The position numbers were made by a program, and so were the translations under genes. Shown here in pieces: positions 7,663-16,702 of a DNA stretch of 64,000 nucleotides (its first letter is position 1; each line of letters opens with the position of its first letter). The notes under the pieces were generated by a model. The model ran no database searches. It was not told the origin of the DNA and saw nothing but the letters and a program-made list of their open reading frames with translations. The DNA is taken from positions 3,230,001-3,294,000 of the forward strand of contig NZ_CP038015.1 in NCBI RefSeq assembly GCF_004367585.1, read 5' to 3'. This DNA is from Paenisporosarcina antarctica (GTDB lineage: Bacteria > Bacillota > Bacilli > Bacillales_A > Planococcaceae).

Positions 7663-8553
7663 ATGAAGAAACTGATGTTCCTATCAATTCTTCTGATCAT
7701 GTATGGTTGTACACAACAACCACCACAACAACCACCCATTGAACGTCCTTCTTTACCGAATTATGATTTTCTCATCATCGCCCATCGCGGCGCATCAGCC
7801 TATACAACAGGTCATACACTTGCTGCTTATGAGATGGCCGTTCATATGGGAGCGGATTACATAGAGATTGATTTGCGCATGACAAAGGATGGAAAACTTG
7901 TCGCCCTACATGATTCAGTTGTCACGCTTCACAATGCCCAACAAGCAGTAGCTGACGTCACATTCGACGAAATTCAACTTCTTTTCCCAGGTAAAGAGTT
8001 TGATAAAAACCATCTAGCGTATACGTTACCAAATTTAGAAGATTTACGAGTAGTTGATTTGTCGGAGATTTTGTTTCACTTCGGTGACAGCGTTAATTAC
8101 TACATTGAAATGAAATCACCCGAAGAGTATCCAAATATTGAAGAAGAGCTGTTGCGACAACTTCGGGAACATCACTTACTTAATCGAGATGATGCCACTC
8201 CAAAAGTGATCATTCAATCCTTTGACGCTCCTAGTCTGAAGGAAATGTTTGCTTTAGAGCCTTCCATTCCATTAATACAACTATATAAGTTTAGCAAAGA
8301 AGCCAAGCTATCAAAAAAAGAACTTCGAGAACTGACTAAATATGCTTCGGGAGTCGGTGTAAATGTAGAAGTGGTGAATCGAAAATTTATTGATTCGATG
8401 CACCGCGCACGCTTGCTTGTTCACCCTTATACCGTCAATGATGAAGATTTGATGCGCAGTCTTAAGAAATTCGGTGTAAATGGAATTTTCACGGACAGAC
8501 CAGATGTCGCGTATCGTGTGAAAAACGAGAAAAGTAGTATAGATATTGACTAG
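7663..8553 (+). CDS. Lipoprotein glycerophosphodiester phosphodiesterase
   Basis: A 296-residue GDPD-family phosphodiesterase expected to cleave glycerophosphodiesters to glycerol-3-phosphate and alcohol outside the cell. The N-terminus (KKLMFLSILLIMYGC) is a short lipoprotein signal with the lipid-bearing Cys at 16, followed by a Pro/Gln-rich linker. The catalytic core is present: AHRGA, the metal-binding EIDLRMTKDG, the second histidine in LHD, and YIEMK. The usual PENT after HRG is replaced by TGHT (see findings). The start at 7663 has GGAGG nine nt upstream. It is a stand-alone gene with hairpins beyond its stop. Confidence 0.87.
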   Translation: MKKLMFLSILLIMYGCTQQPPQQPPIERPSLPNYDFLIIAHRGASAYTTGHTLAAYEMAVHMGADYIEIDLRMTKDGKLVALHDSVVTLHNAQQAVADVTFDEIQLLFPGKEFDKNHLAYTLPNLEDLRVVDLSEILFHFGDSVNYYIEMKSPEEYPNIEEELLRQLREHHLLNRDDATPKVIIQSFDAPSLKEMFALEPSIPLIQLYKFSKEAKLSKKELRELTKYASGVGVNVEVVNRKFIDSMHRARLLVHPYTVNDEDLMRSLKKFGVNGIFTDRPDVAYRVKNEKSSIDID

Positions 8554-8864
8554 TGGTATAGGTGCCGCATCATAACCTATAGAAATAAGAAATGAGCTGT
8601 GATTTGAACATGATTACAACTCATTACTTGTATTCCTGACGATATTCTTGGAACTTCCCACTTACCTCACAAAAACGTCGGCTGAAGATACAATTTCAGC
8701 CGGCTTTATATATTTCTACTAACCGATTTAGCTAGCAAAAATAATTAGTTATACGAAAGGACTGTTACCAGTAAAGATAACAGTCCTTTAAATTATTGTT
8801 AACCAAGTGTGAATTGAGTTTCTTCTATACGTTTTGAAACGATGGAAATTTAATTTATATTAAC
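8554..8864. other. Convergent spacer with two hairpins
   Basis: It lies between the ends of the GDPD and exopolysaccharide genes. Hairpins occur at 8679-8702 (CGGCTGAA/TTCAGCCG) and 8756-8789 (AAAGGACTGTTA/TAACAGTCCTTT). Both are plausible terminators for the converging transcripts although their T tails are weak. There is no gene. Confidence 0.55.
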
Positions 8865-11800
8865 CTATCTTTTAACTACTTGTCTAATTAAATTACCAGA
8901 GCGTTTTAATTTATTCCAGCCCACCCGTGTCCCTTTCAGAGCAGCTAAAATAGATTTCCAAGAAACCCATAATAACAAGTAACGGTAGAAAATTCTTTGA
9001 AAGAACAAAGGAATTAATGGTTTAAGACTTAACTTCTCTAACCTGAACGCGAATAAACAAATAAGGAAATCAGTTAGAAGGTAACATGAATAAAACAATA
9101 ATGATTTTTTTATATTCCCAGATAACATTCCCAAAACAAATACAATGTCTATAAATGGTGCAAACAAAGGGAATACAAATTGAAATAACATCATATTAGG
9201 GAGCGCAATAAAACCTAATGATTTTTGTTTAATTCCACAAAAGGCTTTTTTATGCTTCCAAAAACATTGTAACGTTCCAAAGTTCCATCTATAGCGTTGT
9301 TTAAGAAAATCATTACTGTTTTCTGGTACCTCCGTATAAGCATATGCCTGTTCATCAATGGTAATTTTATATCCCTTGCATAGTATCTTTAAAGACATGT
9401 CTGTATCTTCTGCTAGTGTGTCGTCTGTGAAATACCCAAGCTCTTCAATAACTTGTTTACGCCAAGCTCCGATTGCTCCTGGAACAACCGTAACGCAATT
9501 AAGCAAAGCAAAAGCACGTTTTTCTAAATTAAAACCTGTTACATACTCAACATGCTGCCAAATTGTTAATAAATTACGCATGTTTCCAACTTTAATATTT
9601 CCAGATACGGCAGCAACTTTTTCATCTATGAAATGGCGAACAAGATACGAAATAGCTTCAGGTGAAATAATGGTATCTGCATCAACAGCGATAATAATAT
9701 CACCATTTGCCTTTTTAATTCCCATATTAATTGCTGAGGCTTTTCCACCGTTCATCTTATTTATTAGATGAACCTTTTCACTATTAGCAAAATTCTCAGA
9801 TACAATCACTGAGGTTTGATCTATAGAACCATCGTCTACAACAATTACTTCAAAATTTACATAATTACTTTTTAAAACGGAATCTATAGTTCTACTTATG
9901 ACCTTCTCTTCATTGTAGGCGGAGATCACCACACTAACAAGTGGATTGATTGAACGTCCTACACTCGATATTTTAGTATGTTTTTTATGTTTAAATGCTA
10001 AGTAAAAAAGTATAGGAAGTCGAATAGCGAAAATAAATAATGCACTATAAATTATAATAAAAATAATATTGTTAAAACTAGCTACACTGACTAAAGCAAC
10101 TTTGATACTCTGCATCAATGGATTTTCTACCTTTGCAACATTAGGCATGATGCTTTCTCTTTTTGTATCCATCAGTTCACTAACTGTTACAAATTTAAAA
10201 CCTTTACTTTGTAATTTTTCAATAATTTCAGGCAGAGCTTGAACTGTGGAAGTCCTGTCTCCACCACCATCATGAAGTAAAATAATATCACCGTTAGAAG
10301 CGTTTTTTATAACATTATCAACAATTTCTTTACTATTGTCTGTCTGCCAATCCTTTGAGTCAATATCGTAATCAACAGTGATATATCCCATTTGAGTTAT
10401 CTCCATCATTCTTTGAAAATGGGATTTATCATAGATATTTTTATTATCGCCATTATATGTATTCTGGTCATCTCCATAGGGAGTTCGGTACAATAAGGGT
10501 GAACGTCCAGTAATACCTTGAATGATGCGCTGAGTAGTGTTCAATTCCAGTTTTAATTGATTATAAGATACTTTATTAATATTACTTGGATGGGAATATG
10601 TATGATTACCAATTTCATGACCCTCACTATATATTTCCTTAACCATACTTTGATGAACCTTCGCATTTTTACCAAGCATGAAGAACGTTGCCCTTATTTG
10701 ATGTTCTTTCAAAATGTCCAAAACAATTTTTGTGTATATAGGATCAGGTCCGTCGTCAAATGTTAAGACGATCTCTTTATTTTTTTTTGAGATTTTGCTT
10801 AAACGTTCTATCTCAGATACTTTTGGCATAGAAATATATGATTCTGCGGTAATTAAACCAGATTCATCAAAATCAAGGCTACGTTCCCCCACATGCTGAT
10901 CTGTTTTAGTACGAAAAATACTGCCTTCTCCAGAATAGTAGGTAATATCTCCATTCTTCACAGCAAGTAATTGATTGGTTTCATGACCTTTCACTATATC
11001 CCATATAGATGGATCCTCAGTACCTAATCTCCATAATGCAACCCCTTTAGCTCCACTTGAGATAGCCATTTTCCATTGATTGTGGAAAGTAGCACTGTCT
11101 AAAAACCATAGTTCATGCGATTTATTTTTATCCTTATATTTAATATAAGGATTTTTACTCATATCATCCCACTCTACCTTTAGGTTTGCTTTTTCTGCAA
11201 TTCTCATTATCTCTTCAAAGGATACTGCTTTTCCACCTTTCTTACTTTCCCAATCCCAATCGTATCCATAATTCCCTAGACTGACGATAAGCTTCTCCTT
11301 AGATGCTTTTGATAGACTTTCTACATACCATGATGATGAAGCAATAGGACCCGGATTTATGAAACTCTCATCATATAACATTAAAATCATACGATCAGAA
11401 TACTTTTCAAGATTATTATAATCAAATGCCTGATTATCCGGAGGTACATCTATCGTTACCAAAAGACCAGATGCATGAAAAGTGCTATAGAGCTCCTTCA
11501 TGAAGTTTGATAGCTTGTCTCTATCACTTTCCTTTATATTTTCAAAATCAATGTTAATTCCATGATAGCCATACTGTTCAATTTGTTTATGGAGATCTTT
11601 TATTAGTTTTAACTGTGCTTTAGGCGAATTCAATAATTTGTGAATAATTTCTTGATTCCACTCACCATCAACCGTATTGTTAATTAAAGGAAGAACTTTA
11701 GTATCATGCTTTTTTGCTAGATCGCCTATATCCTTTTGAATATCGCTTTCTAACCCTAACTCAGAATTTAAGTGAAACCATTGTGGAATAAGAACATCTA

Positions 11801-12215
11801 TCTGATCAATATTACGCCGTAATGATCGTTCACTATTTATATCCCAATTTACATAAAAAGCATAAAAATCATCTTTTGTAATTACGTTGTCTTTTAGAAA
11901 TTTTTCATTTGAAGTAGTATTTAAAGCCTTTGAATTATCTACACTTCTTTTTTCAGATTGACTAATAGTTGAAAATTCATTAATCTCCATTGTTTTCCAC
12001 TGGGGTAAGATAGGATTAATGTACACACTTAAACCTAATAAAAATGTTATTAAGAGAGCACAAATGACTAATAGTGAAAAAACACTTATTATTACGCTCC
12101 ATCTTTTGTTTGAATTATTTTCAAAAACAAAATGTTTATGACTGCCATCAAAATCTAAGTTAGTTTTTTTATTCTTCCTTCGACTGTAAATGTAATCAGA
12201 TATCTTTCTCAACAA
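8865..12215 (-). CDS. Trifunctional GH18-like / NodB deacetylase / GT2 exopolysaccharide synthase
   Basis: A 1116-residue membrane protein. Order: cytosolic N-terminus, TM (about 38-62), GH18-like TIM barrel (about 115-430, with YGYHGINIDFENI carrying the D-x-E acid), NodB deacetylase (about 470-685: TFDDGPD, the zinc motif GHEIGNHTYSHP, RTPYGDD), TM (about 710-730), cytosolic GT2 domain (about 760-985: VVDDGS, DADT, EDTD, QRYRW), then several C-terminal TMs. The GT2 motifs match processive beta-glycosyltransferases such as IcaA/PgaC/NodC. The family logic is polymerisation of GlcNAc-type chains and their extracellular deacetylation and trimming in one chain. The start is TTG 12215 with GGTGG. 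The LCP gene lies 190 bp upstream on the same strand, behind a terminator hairpin. The polymer is not proven. Confidence 0.85.
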   Translation of the reverse strand: MLRKISDYIYSRRKNKKTNLDFDGSHKHFVFENNSNKRWSVIISVFSLLVICALLITFLLGLSVYINPILPQWKTMEINEFSTISQSEKRSVDNSKALNTTSNEKFLKDNVITKDDFYAFYVNWDINSERSLRRNIDQIDVLIPQWFHLNSELGLESDIQKDIGDLAKKHDTKVLPLINNTVDGEWNQEIIHKLLNSPKAQLKLIKDLHKQIEQYGYHGINIDFENIKESDRDKLSNFMKELYSTFHASGLLVTIDVPPDNQAFDYNNLEKYSDRMILMLYDESFINPGPIASSSWYVESLSKASKEKLIVSLGNYGYDWDWESKKGGKAVSFEEIMRIAEKANLKVEWDDMSKNPYIKYKDKNKSHELWFLDSATFHNQWKMAISSGAKGVALWRLGTEDPSIWDIVKGHETNQLLAVKNGDITYYSGEGSIFRTKTDQHVGERSLDFDESGLITAESYISMPKVSEIERLSKISKKNKEIVLTFDDGPDPIYTKIVLDILKEHQIRATFFMLGKNAKVHQSMVKEIYSEGHEIGNHTYSHPSNINKVSYNQLKLELNTTQRIIQGITGRSPLLYRTPYGDDQNTYNGDNKNIYDKSHFQRMMEITQMGYITVDYDIDSKDWQTDNSKEIVDNVIKNASNGDIILLHDGGGDRTSTVQALPEIIEKLQSKGFKFVTVSELMDTKRESIMPNVAKVENPLMQSIKVALVSVASFNNIIFIIIYSALFIFAIRLPILFYLAFKHKKHTKISSVGRSINPLVSVVISAYNEEKVISRTIDSVLKSNYVNFEVIVVDDGSIDQTSVIVSENFANSEKVHLINKMNGGKASAINMGIKKANGDIIIAVDADTIISPEAISYLVRHFIDEKVAAVSGNIKVGNMRNLLTIWQHVEYVTGFNLEKRAFALLNCVTVVPGAIGAWRKQVIEELGYFTDDTLAEDTDMSLKILCKGYKITIDEQAYAYTEVPENSNDFLKQRYRWNFGTLQCFWKHKKAFCGIKQKSLGFIALPNMMLFQFVFPLFAPFIDIVFVLGMLSGNIKKSLLFYSCYLLTDFLICLFAFRLEKLSLKPLIPLFFQRIFYRYLLLWVSWKSILAALKGTRVGWNKLKRSGNLIRQVVKR

Positions 12216-12272
12216 TTAACCACCTGTCTATTTTCACCTATGGACCAACCCAAAATAATGAGACATGGATAA

Positions 12273-12330
12273 AACACCCACTGAATCGTTTTTTCCTTTA
12301 TTAGGAAAAATAAACAGTGGATGTTTTTTC
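12273..12330. terminator. Bidirectional terminator hairpin after the LCP gene
   Basis: Imperfect arms AACACCCACTG and CAGTGGATGTTTT enclose an AT-rich middle that forms a second small hairpin (TTTTTCCTTTATTAGGAAAAA). T runs leave on both strands. It lies between the LCP stop at 12405 and the start of the exopolysaccharide synthase. Confidence 0.65.
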
Positions 12331-12404
12331 ATCTTTATTATCCTTTTCTTTCAGCACATATTAAAACAATATATAGGTTTAGATTGACCTATATCTTGTT
12401 TTAA

Positions 12405-13349
12405 TTAGTTAACATTTAAATGCTGTTTTAACATGGAAGAAAGTTCTGTTCGCACTGATTGAGATACGACGTAATAGTAGACGCCATTGATTTCTGTTCC
12501 CTCACCATTAATTTGTACTTGTTGTATATTCTGACGAGCTGCTTTGTAGTTACTCTGAATGTCTTTCATGTCATTAAACGTTAAATTTGTTCTTACATTT
12601 TCAGCAATTACATCTAAAAAATCATTATAATTTGCAAGAGATTTTATGTTTGCTCCTTTGTTAATAACAGCTTGAATGATTAGGCGTTGCCGATCTTGAC
12701 GACCTAAGTCACCACGTGGATCTTCAGAACGCATACGAGAATATTTTAATGCATCTGTACCGTTTATTTGTAGCTGACCTTCAGGGAAACGCTTACCATC
12801 ATATGTAAAATCATGTGCATTATTTACTTTTACTCCCCCTAATGCATTTACAATATCTTTAAAACTTTCCATATTTAATTCAATATAGAAGTCAATTGGT
12901 ACGTCTAAGAAATCTTCTACAGTTTCAATAGTCGTTTCTACACCACCAAACGAATAAGCGTGGTTAATTTTATCTTCCTTTCCTTGACCAGCAATTTCGG
13001 TACGTGTATCACGCGGAATGCTAACCATTTTAGAAGATTGATCTTTAGGGTTCACTGTCAATAAAATGAGTGAATCTGAACGTCCACGATCAGACTCACG
13101 TTCATCAACACCTAGTAATAAAATCGAAATAGAATCTTGCTCGCTGAAATTTATCTTTAGGTCACGGTTTTTTGAAACTTCATGATTTAATGGTTCATGT
13201 GTACTATTTAATGTATTTGCTACTGATCTGTAAACTGAAAATCCATATACACATACACCTATAATTAGAAATAAACTGATACCAATTATTATATTAAAGG
13301 TTAGTTTCCGGCTTTTCTTGCCTTTTTCCTGTTTCGAATTTCCTTCCAT
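12405..13349 (-). CDS. LytR-CpsA-Psr (LCP) family ligase
   Basis: A 314-residue membrane-anchored phosphotransferase of the family that attaches teichoic acid or other glycopolymers from lipid carriers to peptidoglycan. It has a basic cytosolic tail, one TM (about 20-42, FNIIIGISLFLIIGVCVYGF), then the LCP domain. The key blocks are ILLLGVDERESDRGRSDSL, LTVNPKDQSSKMVSIPRDTR, INHAYSFGG and KYSRMRSEDPRGDLGRQDRQ, with the conserved Arg/Asp set intact. The ATG has AAAGGGAGA upstream. Proximity to the exopolysaccharide synthase suggests cell-surface glycopolymer work, although a terminator separates them. Confidence 0.9.
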   Translation of the reverse strand: MEGNSKQEKGKKSRKLTFNIIIGISLFLIIGVCVYGFSVYRSVANTLNSTHEPLNHEVSKNRDLKINFSEQDSISILLLGVDERESDRGRSDSLILLTVNPKDQSSKMVSIPRDTRTEIAGQGKEDKINHAYSFGGVETTIETVEDFLDVPIDFYIELNMESFKDIVNALGGVKVNNAHDFTYDGKRFPEGQLQINGTDALKYSRMRSEDPRGDLGRQDRQRLIIQAVINKGANIKSLANYNDFLDVIAENVRTNLTFNDMKDIQSNYKAARQNIQQVQINGEGTEINGVYYYVVSQSVRTELSSMLKQHLNVN

Positions 13350-13739
13350 ACTCAGTCTCCCTTTAATTTAATATTATGGTATTATATTACTTATGTTACA
13401 AAGTGAACAATTACAACTCTATTTTACCAGGAAAACTAATTAGTTTAGTAAACTTATTGTAAATATTGAAAAAATGGTAGTATACTATGCAAAAAAAAGA
13501 AATAGGAGGTAATTATCAATTACTTTTGTATCGCTTATTGGCTAGTTCAAAAAGAACGTTAGCAACTAGACCTGAGATTAATCAGAATAAGAAACTAATA
13601 ACCTCATAGCTCTAGATTCTTTCAATTTCAAGTTCAAATATTCTTACTCTGATTTACGTCAACCTAAAATAAAAATAAGTTGACATATAATTTAGTTCTC
13701 TATTATACTATTGCTATATTGATTTTCGGGAGGGTTCAC
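13350..13739. other. Upstream region of bioY and of the divergent LCP gene
   Basis: About 390 bp without a gene. A possible plus-strand promoter at about 13453-13488 (TTGTAA, 18 bp, TATACT) is followed by AGGAGGT and a 27-codon open frame of doubtful reality. The bioY promoter is listed separately. I looked for a biotin-repressor (BirA) inverted repeat and did not find a convincing one. Confidence 0.45.
13680..13709 (+). promoter_or_regulatory. Sigma-A promoter of bioY
   Basis: Consensus -35 TTGACA at 13680-13685 and -10 TATACT at 13704-13709, spacer 18 bp, 30 bp before the bioY ATG. A decayed copy of this region precedes the bioY pseudogene near 42.7 kb. Confidence 0.7.
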
Positions 13740-14324
13740 ATGACTAGTTCCGCTGCTGCAAGAACAGCAAACCATTCACGGACATTATTATTGGTTCAAA
13801 CGTCAATGTTTGCAGCATTAATGATGGTTGGTGCCAATATTTCTTCTTTTTTAATTATCGGTGGCGTCCCGATTACACTTCAAACATTCTTTGCCATACT
13901 AGCTGGTCTCCTACTAGGAAAACGTACAGGTGCAATTGCCATGATTGTATATGCACTAATTGGTTTGGCTGGATTGCCTGTCTTTGCTAGGTTTTCTGGC
14001 GGTCTAGACACAATCTTAAGCCCGACTTTTGGATTTATTATTTCCTTTATATTTGTCGCATACGTAGCTGGTTATATTGTTGAAAAGTTTCCAACTAAAG
14101 TTGGGTTTGTAGTAGCCGCATTAGCTGGCACTGCACTTAACTACCTTTTTGGGACCAACTGGATGTACGCTGCCTACAAAATTTGGTTTTCAGCTCCAGA
14201 AGGCTTTTCCTACAAAATGGCTTGGGCTTGGATGACCGTTCCCCTGCCTAAAGATCTCTTACTCGCAGTACTTGCCGGCTTGTTCGCCTTTAGATTAAGA
14301 CCGATACTTCAAAAACAGAAATAG
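13740..14324 (+). CDS. bioY: BioY, biotin ECF transporter substrate-binding component
   Basis: A 194-residue S-component with about six membrane segments. It takes up biotin, usually with shared EcfA/A'/T energising proteins that are not in this window. BioY hallmarks are ALMMVGANIS, GGVPITLQTFFAILAGLLLG, YALIGLAGLPVFA and FSGGLDTILSPTFGFI. The ATG at 13740 is preceded by GGGAGG and a consensus promoter. It is a stand-alone gene with a very strong terminator. Its last 147 coding bases, stop and terminator recur almost unchanged at 42887-43099. Confidence 0.92.
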   Translation: MTSSAAARTANHSRTLLLVQTSMFAALMMVGANISSFLIIGGVPITLQTFFAILAGLLLGKRTGAIAMIVYALIGLAGLPVFARFSGGLDTILSPTFGFIISFIFVAYVAGYIVEKFPTKVGFVVAALAGTALNYLFGTNWMYAAYKIWFSAPEGFSYKMAWAWMTVPLPKDLLLAVLAGLFAFRLRPILQKQK

Positions 14325-14390
14325 ATTAATACTGTACGAAAATACCCCCAGCTATCGGGTTCATCTCCGATAGCTGGGGGTATTTTTTTG
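14178..14390 (+). repeat. Direct repeat DR-left: 3' end and terminator of bioY
   Basis: 213 bp matching 42887-43099 in the same orientation without gaps. I count six mismatches, all in the first 84 bp; 14262-14390 (129 bp) is identical to 42971-43099. The pair brackets 28.5 kb containing the complete sugar-acid region. Confidence 0.93.
14342..14389 (+). terminator. Terminator of bioY
   Basis: 17-bp perfect stem (ATACCCCCAGCTATCGG and complement), an 8-nt loop and a T7 tail. An identical copy lies at 43051-43098. Confidence 0.95.
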
Positions 14391-14485
14391 TTTATCAACT
14401 GAGTCAAGTTCATAAATAATATGTATATTATACGAATATTTTAAGTTTATTCCTTTAAATTTATTAAGAATTTTTATCATTAGAG

Positions 14486-14645
14486 TGAAAGGTGGCGACT
14501 CCAACGGGAATAGTGTGTTCAGGTGTGACCCCACAGCCGCACACACGAAGGCTACAGACGCCACCTCATGTGGCAACGCCTTCGCGACCAAATCCTGTTG
14601 GCCTGAGGAGGCACACTTCGTCCATAAACATAACTCCATAATTAT
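14486..14645 (-). repeat. GC-rich intergenic repeat, copy B (diverged, reverse)
   Basis: Reverse-orientation relative of the GC-rich family: AGTGAAAGGTGGCGACTCC, CGGGAA, GACCCCACAG and GAGGAGGC recur in the order expected from the other copies, with many substitutions between them. It sits between the converging bioY and larC genes. Confidence 0.55.
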
Positions 14646-14659
14646 ATAAAAATTTCCCT

Positions 14660-15967
14660 TTAAATTATCACTTGCTCTCTAGCAGCTTGTTGAACGACCA
14701 AATATACATCGACGAATGGAACGTCATATTGATAGGCAGCTTTTTTTACATCTTCATATTCAGGATAAATTTTTATTATTTCACCTTCAAGCATACCTAC
14801 TTTGACAGTTATTTTTCCATAAACAGTTTGAATCTCTTTAAACTCCCGAGATAAAATCCGTCTTGACCACTCAGATTTACGAACGCCAAATGTACTTGTT
14901 TCGCGCAATAAAAGTTCCTCTAATACAAAAGTATTTTCTGGTTTTGTTAAAATAGTAATTAACGTCCCTGGTCTGCTTTTTTTCATTGTTACTGGCGTGA
15001 AATAAACGTCTAAAGCTCCTTGATTCAACGCTTTTTCCATTATAAAGCCCATTGCCTCACCAGTGAAGTCATCTAATTGGCACTCAAGAATGGTAATTTG
15101 TTCTTGTTGTGGAGTTTCTTCTACATTAAATAGAACAACTCTTAAAACATTTGGGTGCTCAAAATCTTTTTTCCCTGCTCCATAACCGATTTTCTCCATT
15201 GCTAGCGGAGGCATGTTACCATATTCGTCTACCAAAGCTTTAATGAAAGCAGCACCTGTTGGAGTCGTTAACTCTCCTTTTACATGAAAATCGGCTAAAG
15301 GAACACCAATTAATATTTCTGCGGTTGCTGGGGCAGGAATCGGATAAAGTCCATGTGCTATCATTATTTTTCCATATCCTGTAGGAACAGGTGAGGCAAC
15401 GATTCTACCAATATCTAGACTCTCCAGGGCAAGACAAACACCGATTACATCAATTATCGAATCCATTGCACCCACTTCATGAAAGTGTACTTCTTCCGGA
15501 TCCATCCCATGTATTTTCCCCTCGGCTTCTGCAATAACTCGGAAGACAGCTAAACTTCTTTCCTTTGCTCGAAACGGAAGTTCACTGTTTTCTATCATTT
15601 GTAATATAGTAGAAGCTTTTCGGTGAGAATGACTATGATGTCCAATATCGTGTGAATGTTCGTGACCATGGTTATGAGTGTGGGTGTGCCCGTGATCGTG
15701 GCTATGTTCGTGTGTATGCCCCCTCTCAAGCGCATGAGAAGGAGGTTTCAGTTGCTCCTCAGAATCGGTTACATAAAATCGTAAATCCAACTGCTTAGAT
15801 GATATCCCTTTCTTATCCACTATTTTTATGTTTAATGAAAATGGATCGATTGGTAGTTTCCTTAAATGTTCTCTAATATAGTTAATATCTGCTCCAAGAT
15901 CAATCAGAGCTGACAGAGTCATATCTCCTGAGATTCCTGATTGACAATCAAGAAATAGTAATTTCAT
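14660..15967 (-). CDS. larC: LarC, nickel insertion enzyme for the pincer cofactor
   Basis: A 435-residue CTP-dependent nickel insertase that completes the nickel-pincer nucleotide cofactor of LarA-family racemases. Family features are the start LFLDCQSGISGDMTLSAL, a long His-rich metal-binding stretch (about residues 83-117, H-x-H repeats), EVHFHEVGAMDSIIDVIG, the SPVPTGYG block, GELTTPTGAAF and a C-terminal domain ending near the stop. In Lactiplantibacillus plantarum LarC is made by a programmed frameshift; here it is one uninterrupted frame. It overlaps larB by 20 bp and is the last gene of the larE-larB-larC run, with a repeat copy beyond it. Confidence 0.95.
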   Translation of the reverse strand: MKLLFLDCQSGISGDMTLSALIDLGADINYIREHLRKLPIDPFSLNIKIVDKKGISSKQLDLRFYVTDSEEQLKPPSHALERGHTHEHSHDHGHTHTHNHGHEHSHDIGHHSHSHRKASTILQMIENSELPFRAKERSLAVFRVIAEAEGKIHGMDPEEVHFHEVGAMDSIIDVIGVCLALESLDIGRIVASPVPTGYGKIMIAHGLYPIPAPATAEILIGVPLADFHVKGELTTPTGAAFIKALVDEYGNMPPLAMEKIGYGAGKKDFEHPNVLRVVLFNVEETPQQEQITILECQLDDFTGEAMGFIMEKALNQGALDVYFTPVTMKKSRPGTLITILTKPENTFVLEELLLRETSTFGVRKSEWSRRILSREFKEIQTVYGKITVKVGMLEGEIIKIYPEYEDVKKAAYQYDVPFVDVYLVVQQAAREQVII

Positions 15968-16643
15968 TATTTACCCCCTCTGAAGCAAGTTTAAGGATAA
16001 GCGTCGCTTGATAGGCTGCACCAAATCCGTTATCTATATTGACAACACTCATTCCTGAAGCACAAGAAGATAACATCGCTAGCAAAGGCGTTAACCCTTG
16101 CAGGTGTGCTCCATACCCCACTGAAGTTGGTACGGCTATCACAGGTCTTTGTACTAAACCACCTACGACACTTGGTAAAGCCCCTTCCATTCCAGCAACA
16201 ACAATCAGTACGCTTGCCGTGGTAATCTGATCACGATATGCCAGCAACCTGTCGATTCCAGCTACGCCAACATCATATAATCTATTAACCTTACACCCCA
16301 TCCACTCTGCTGTAATAGCTGCTTCTTCTGCCACAAATAGATCTGAAGTACCAGCACATAACACCATTATTTCTCCGGCAAACTGCTGTTTTGGTTCGCC
16401 ATACAATAAAATACTTGATACACTATCATATTTAGATAAAGGAAAGGCTTCAATTAATAGTTGACCTTTCTCTTTGTCTACTCTCGTGACCATAACTCTC
16501 CCATGTTTTTCAATCAACTTACTCATAATCAAATGAATTTGTTCAATTGATTTTCCTTCACCATAAATAACCTCGGGAAAGCCTTGACGCTTTTCTCTAT
16601 CATAATCAACTTTACTAAAACCTAAATCTTCAAATTTCTCCAT
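15948..16643 (-). CDS. larB: LarB, NaAD carboxylase/hydrolase of pincer cofactor synthesis
   Basis: A 231-residue enzyme that carboxylates nicotinic acid adenine dinucleotide and cleaves it to the pyridinium dicarboxylate mononucleotide, the first step of pincer cofactor synthesis. The PurE-like C-terminal half is clear: VLCAGTSDLFVAEEAAITAE, DVGVAGIDRLL, VVAGMEGALPSVVGGLV, VIAVPTSVGYGA, and the end NIDNGFGAAY. The N-terminal part holds FPEVIYGEGKS. It overlaps larC and starts 59 bp after larE, all on one strand, so the three enzymes are coproduced. Confidence 0.95.
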   Translation of the reverse strand: MEKFEDLGFSKVDYDREKRQGFPEVIYGEGKSIEQIHLIMSKLIEKHGRVMVTRVDKEKGQLLIEAFPLSKYDSVSSILLYGEPKQQFAGEIMVLCAGTSDLFVAEEAAITAEWMGCKVNRLYDVGVAGIDRLLAYRDQITTASVLIVVAGMEGALPSVVGGLVQRPVIAVPTSVGYGAHLQGLTPLLAMLSSCASGMSVVNIDNGFGAAYQATLILKLASEGVNNEITIS

Positions 16644-16702
16644 GTCATCACCAGCTGTCTTAGAATTGATAATATAGTTCTTAATTTATGCTCTATATTC
16701 TT

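Noticed and set aside
13350-13739. Biotin-repressor (BirA) operator or riboswitch before bioY
   Set aside because: The consensus promoter is clear, but I could not find the expected long inverted repeat or a structured leader; a 27-codon frame there is also unconvincing.
14262-14390. att site of a tyrosine-recombinase element
   Set aside because: The 129-bp exact repeats look like attachment sites, but no integrase or excisionase gene exists between them, and att cores are normally much shorter. I keep the island idea but not this mechanism.
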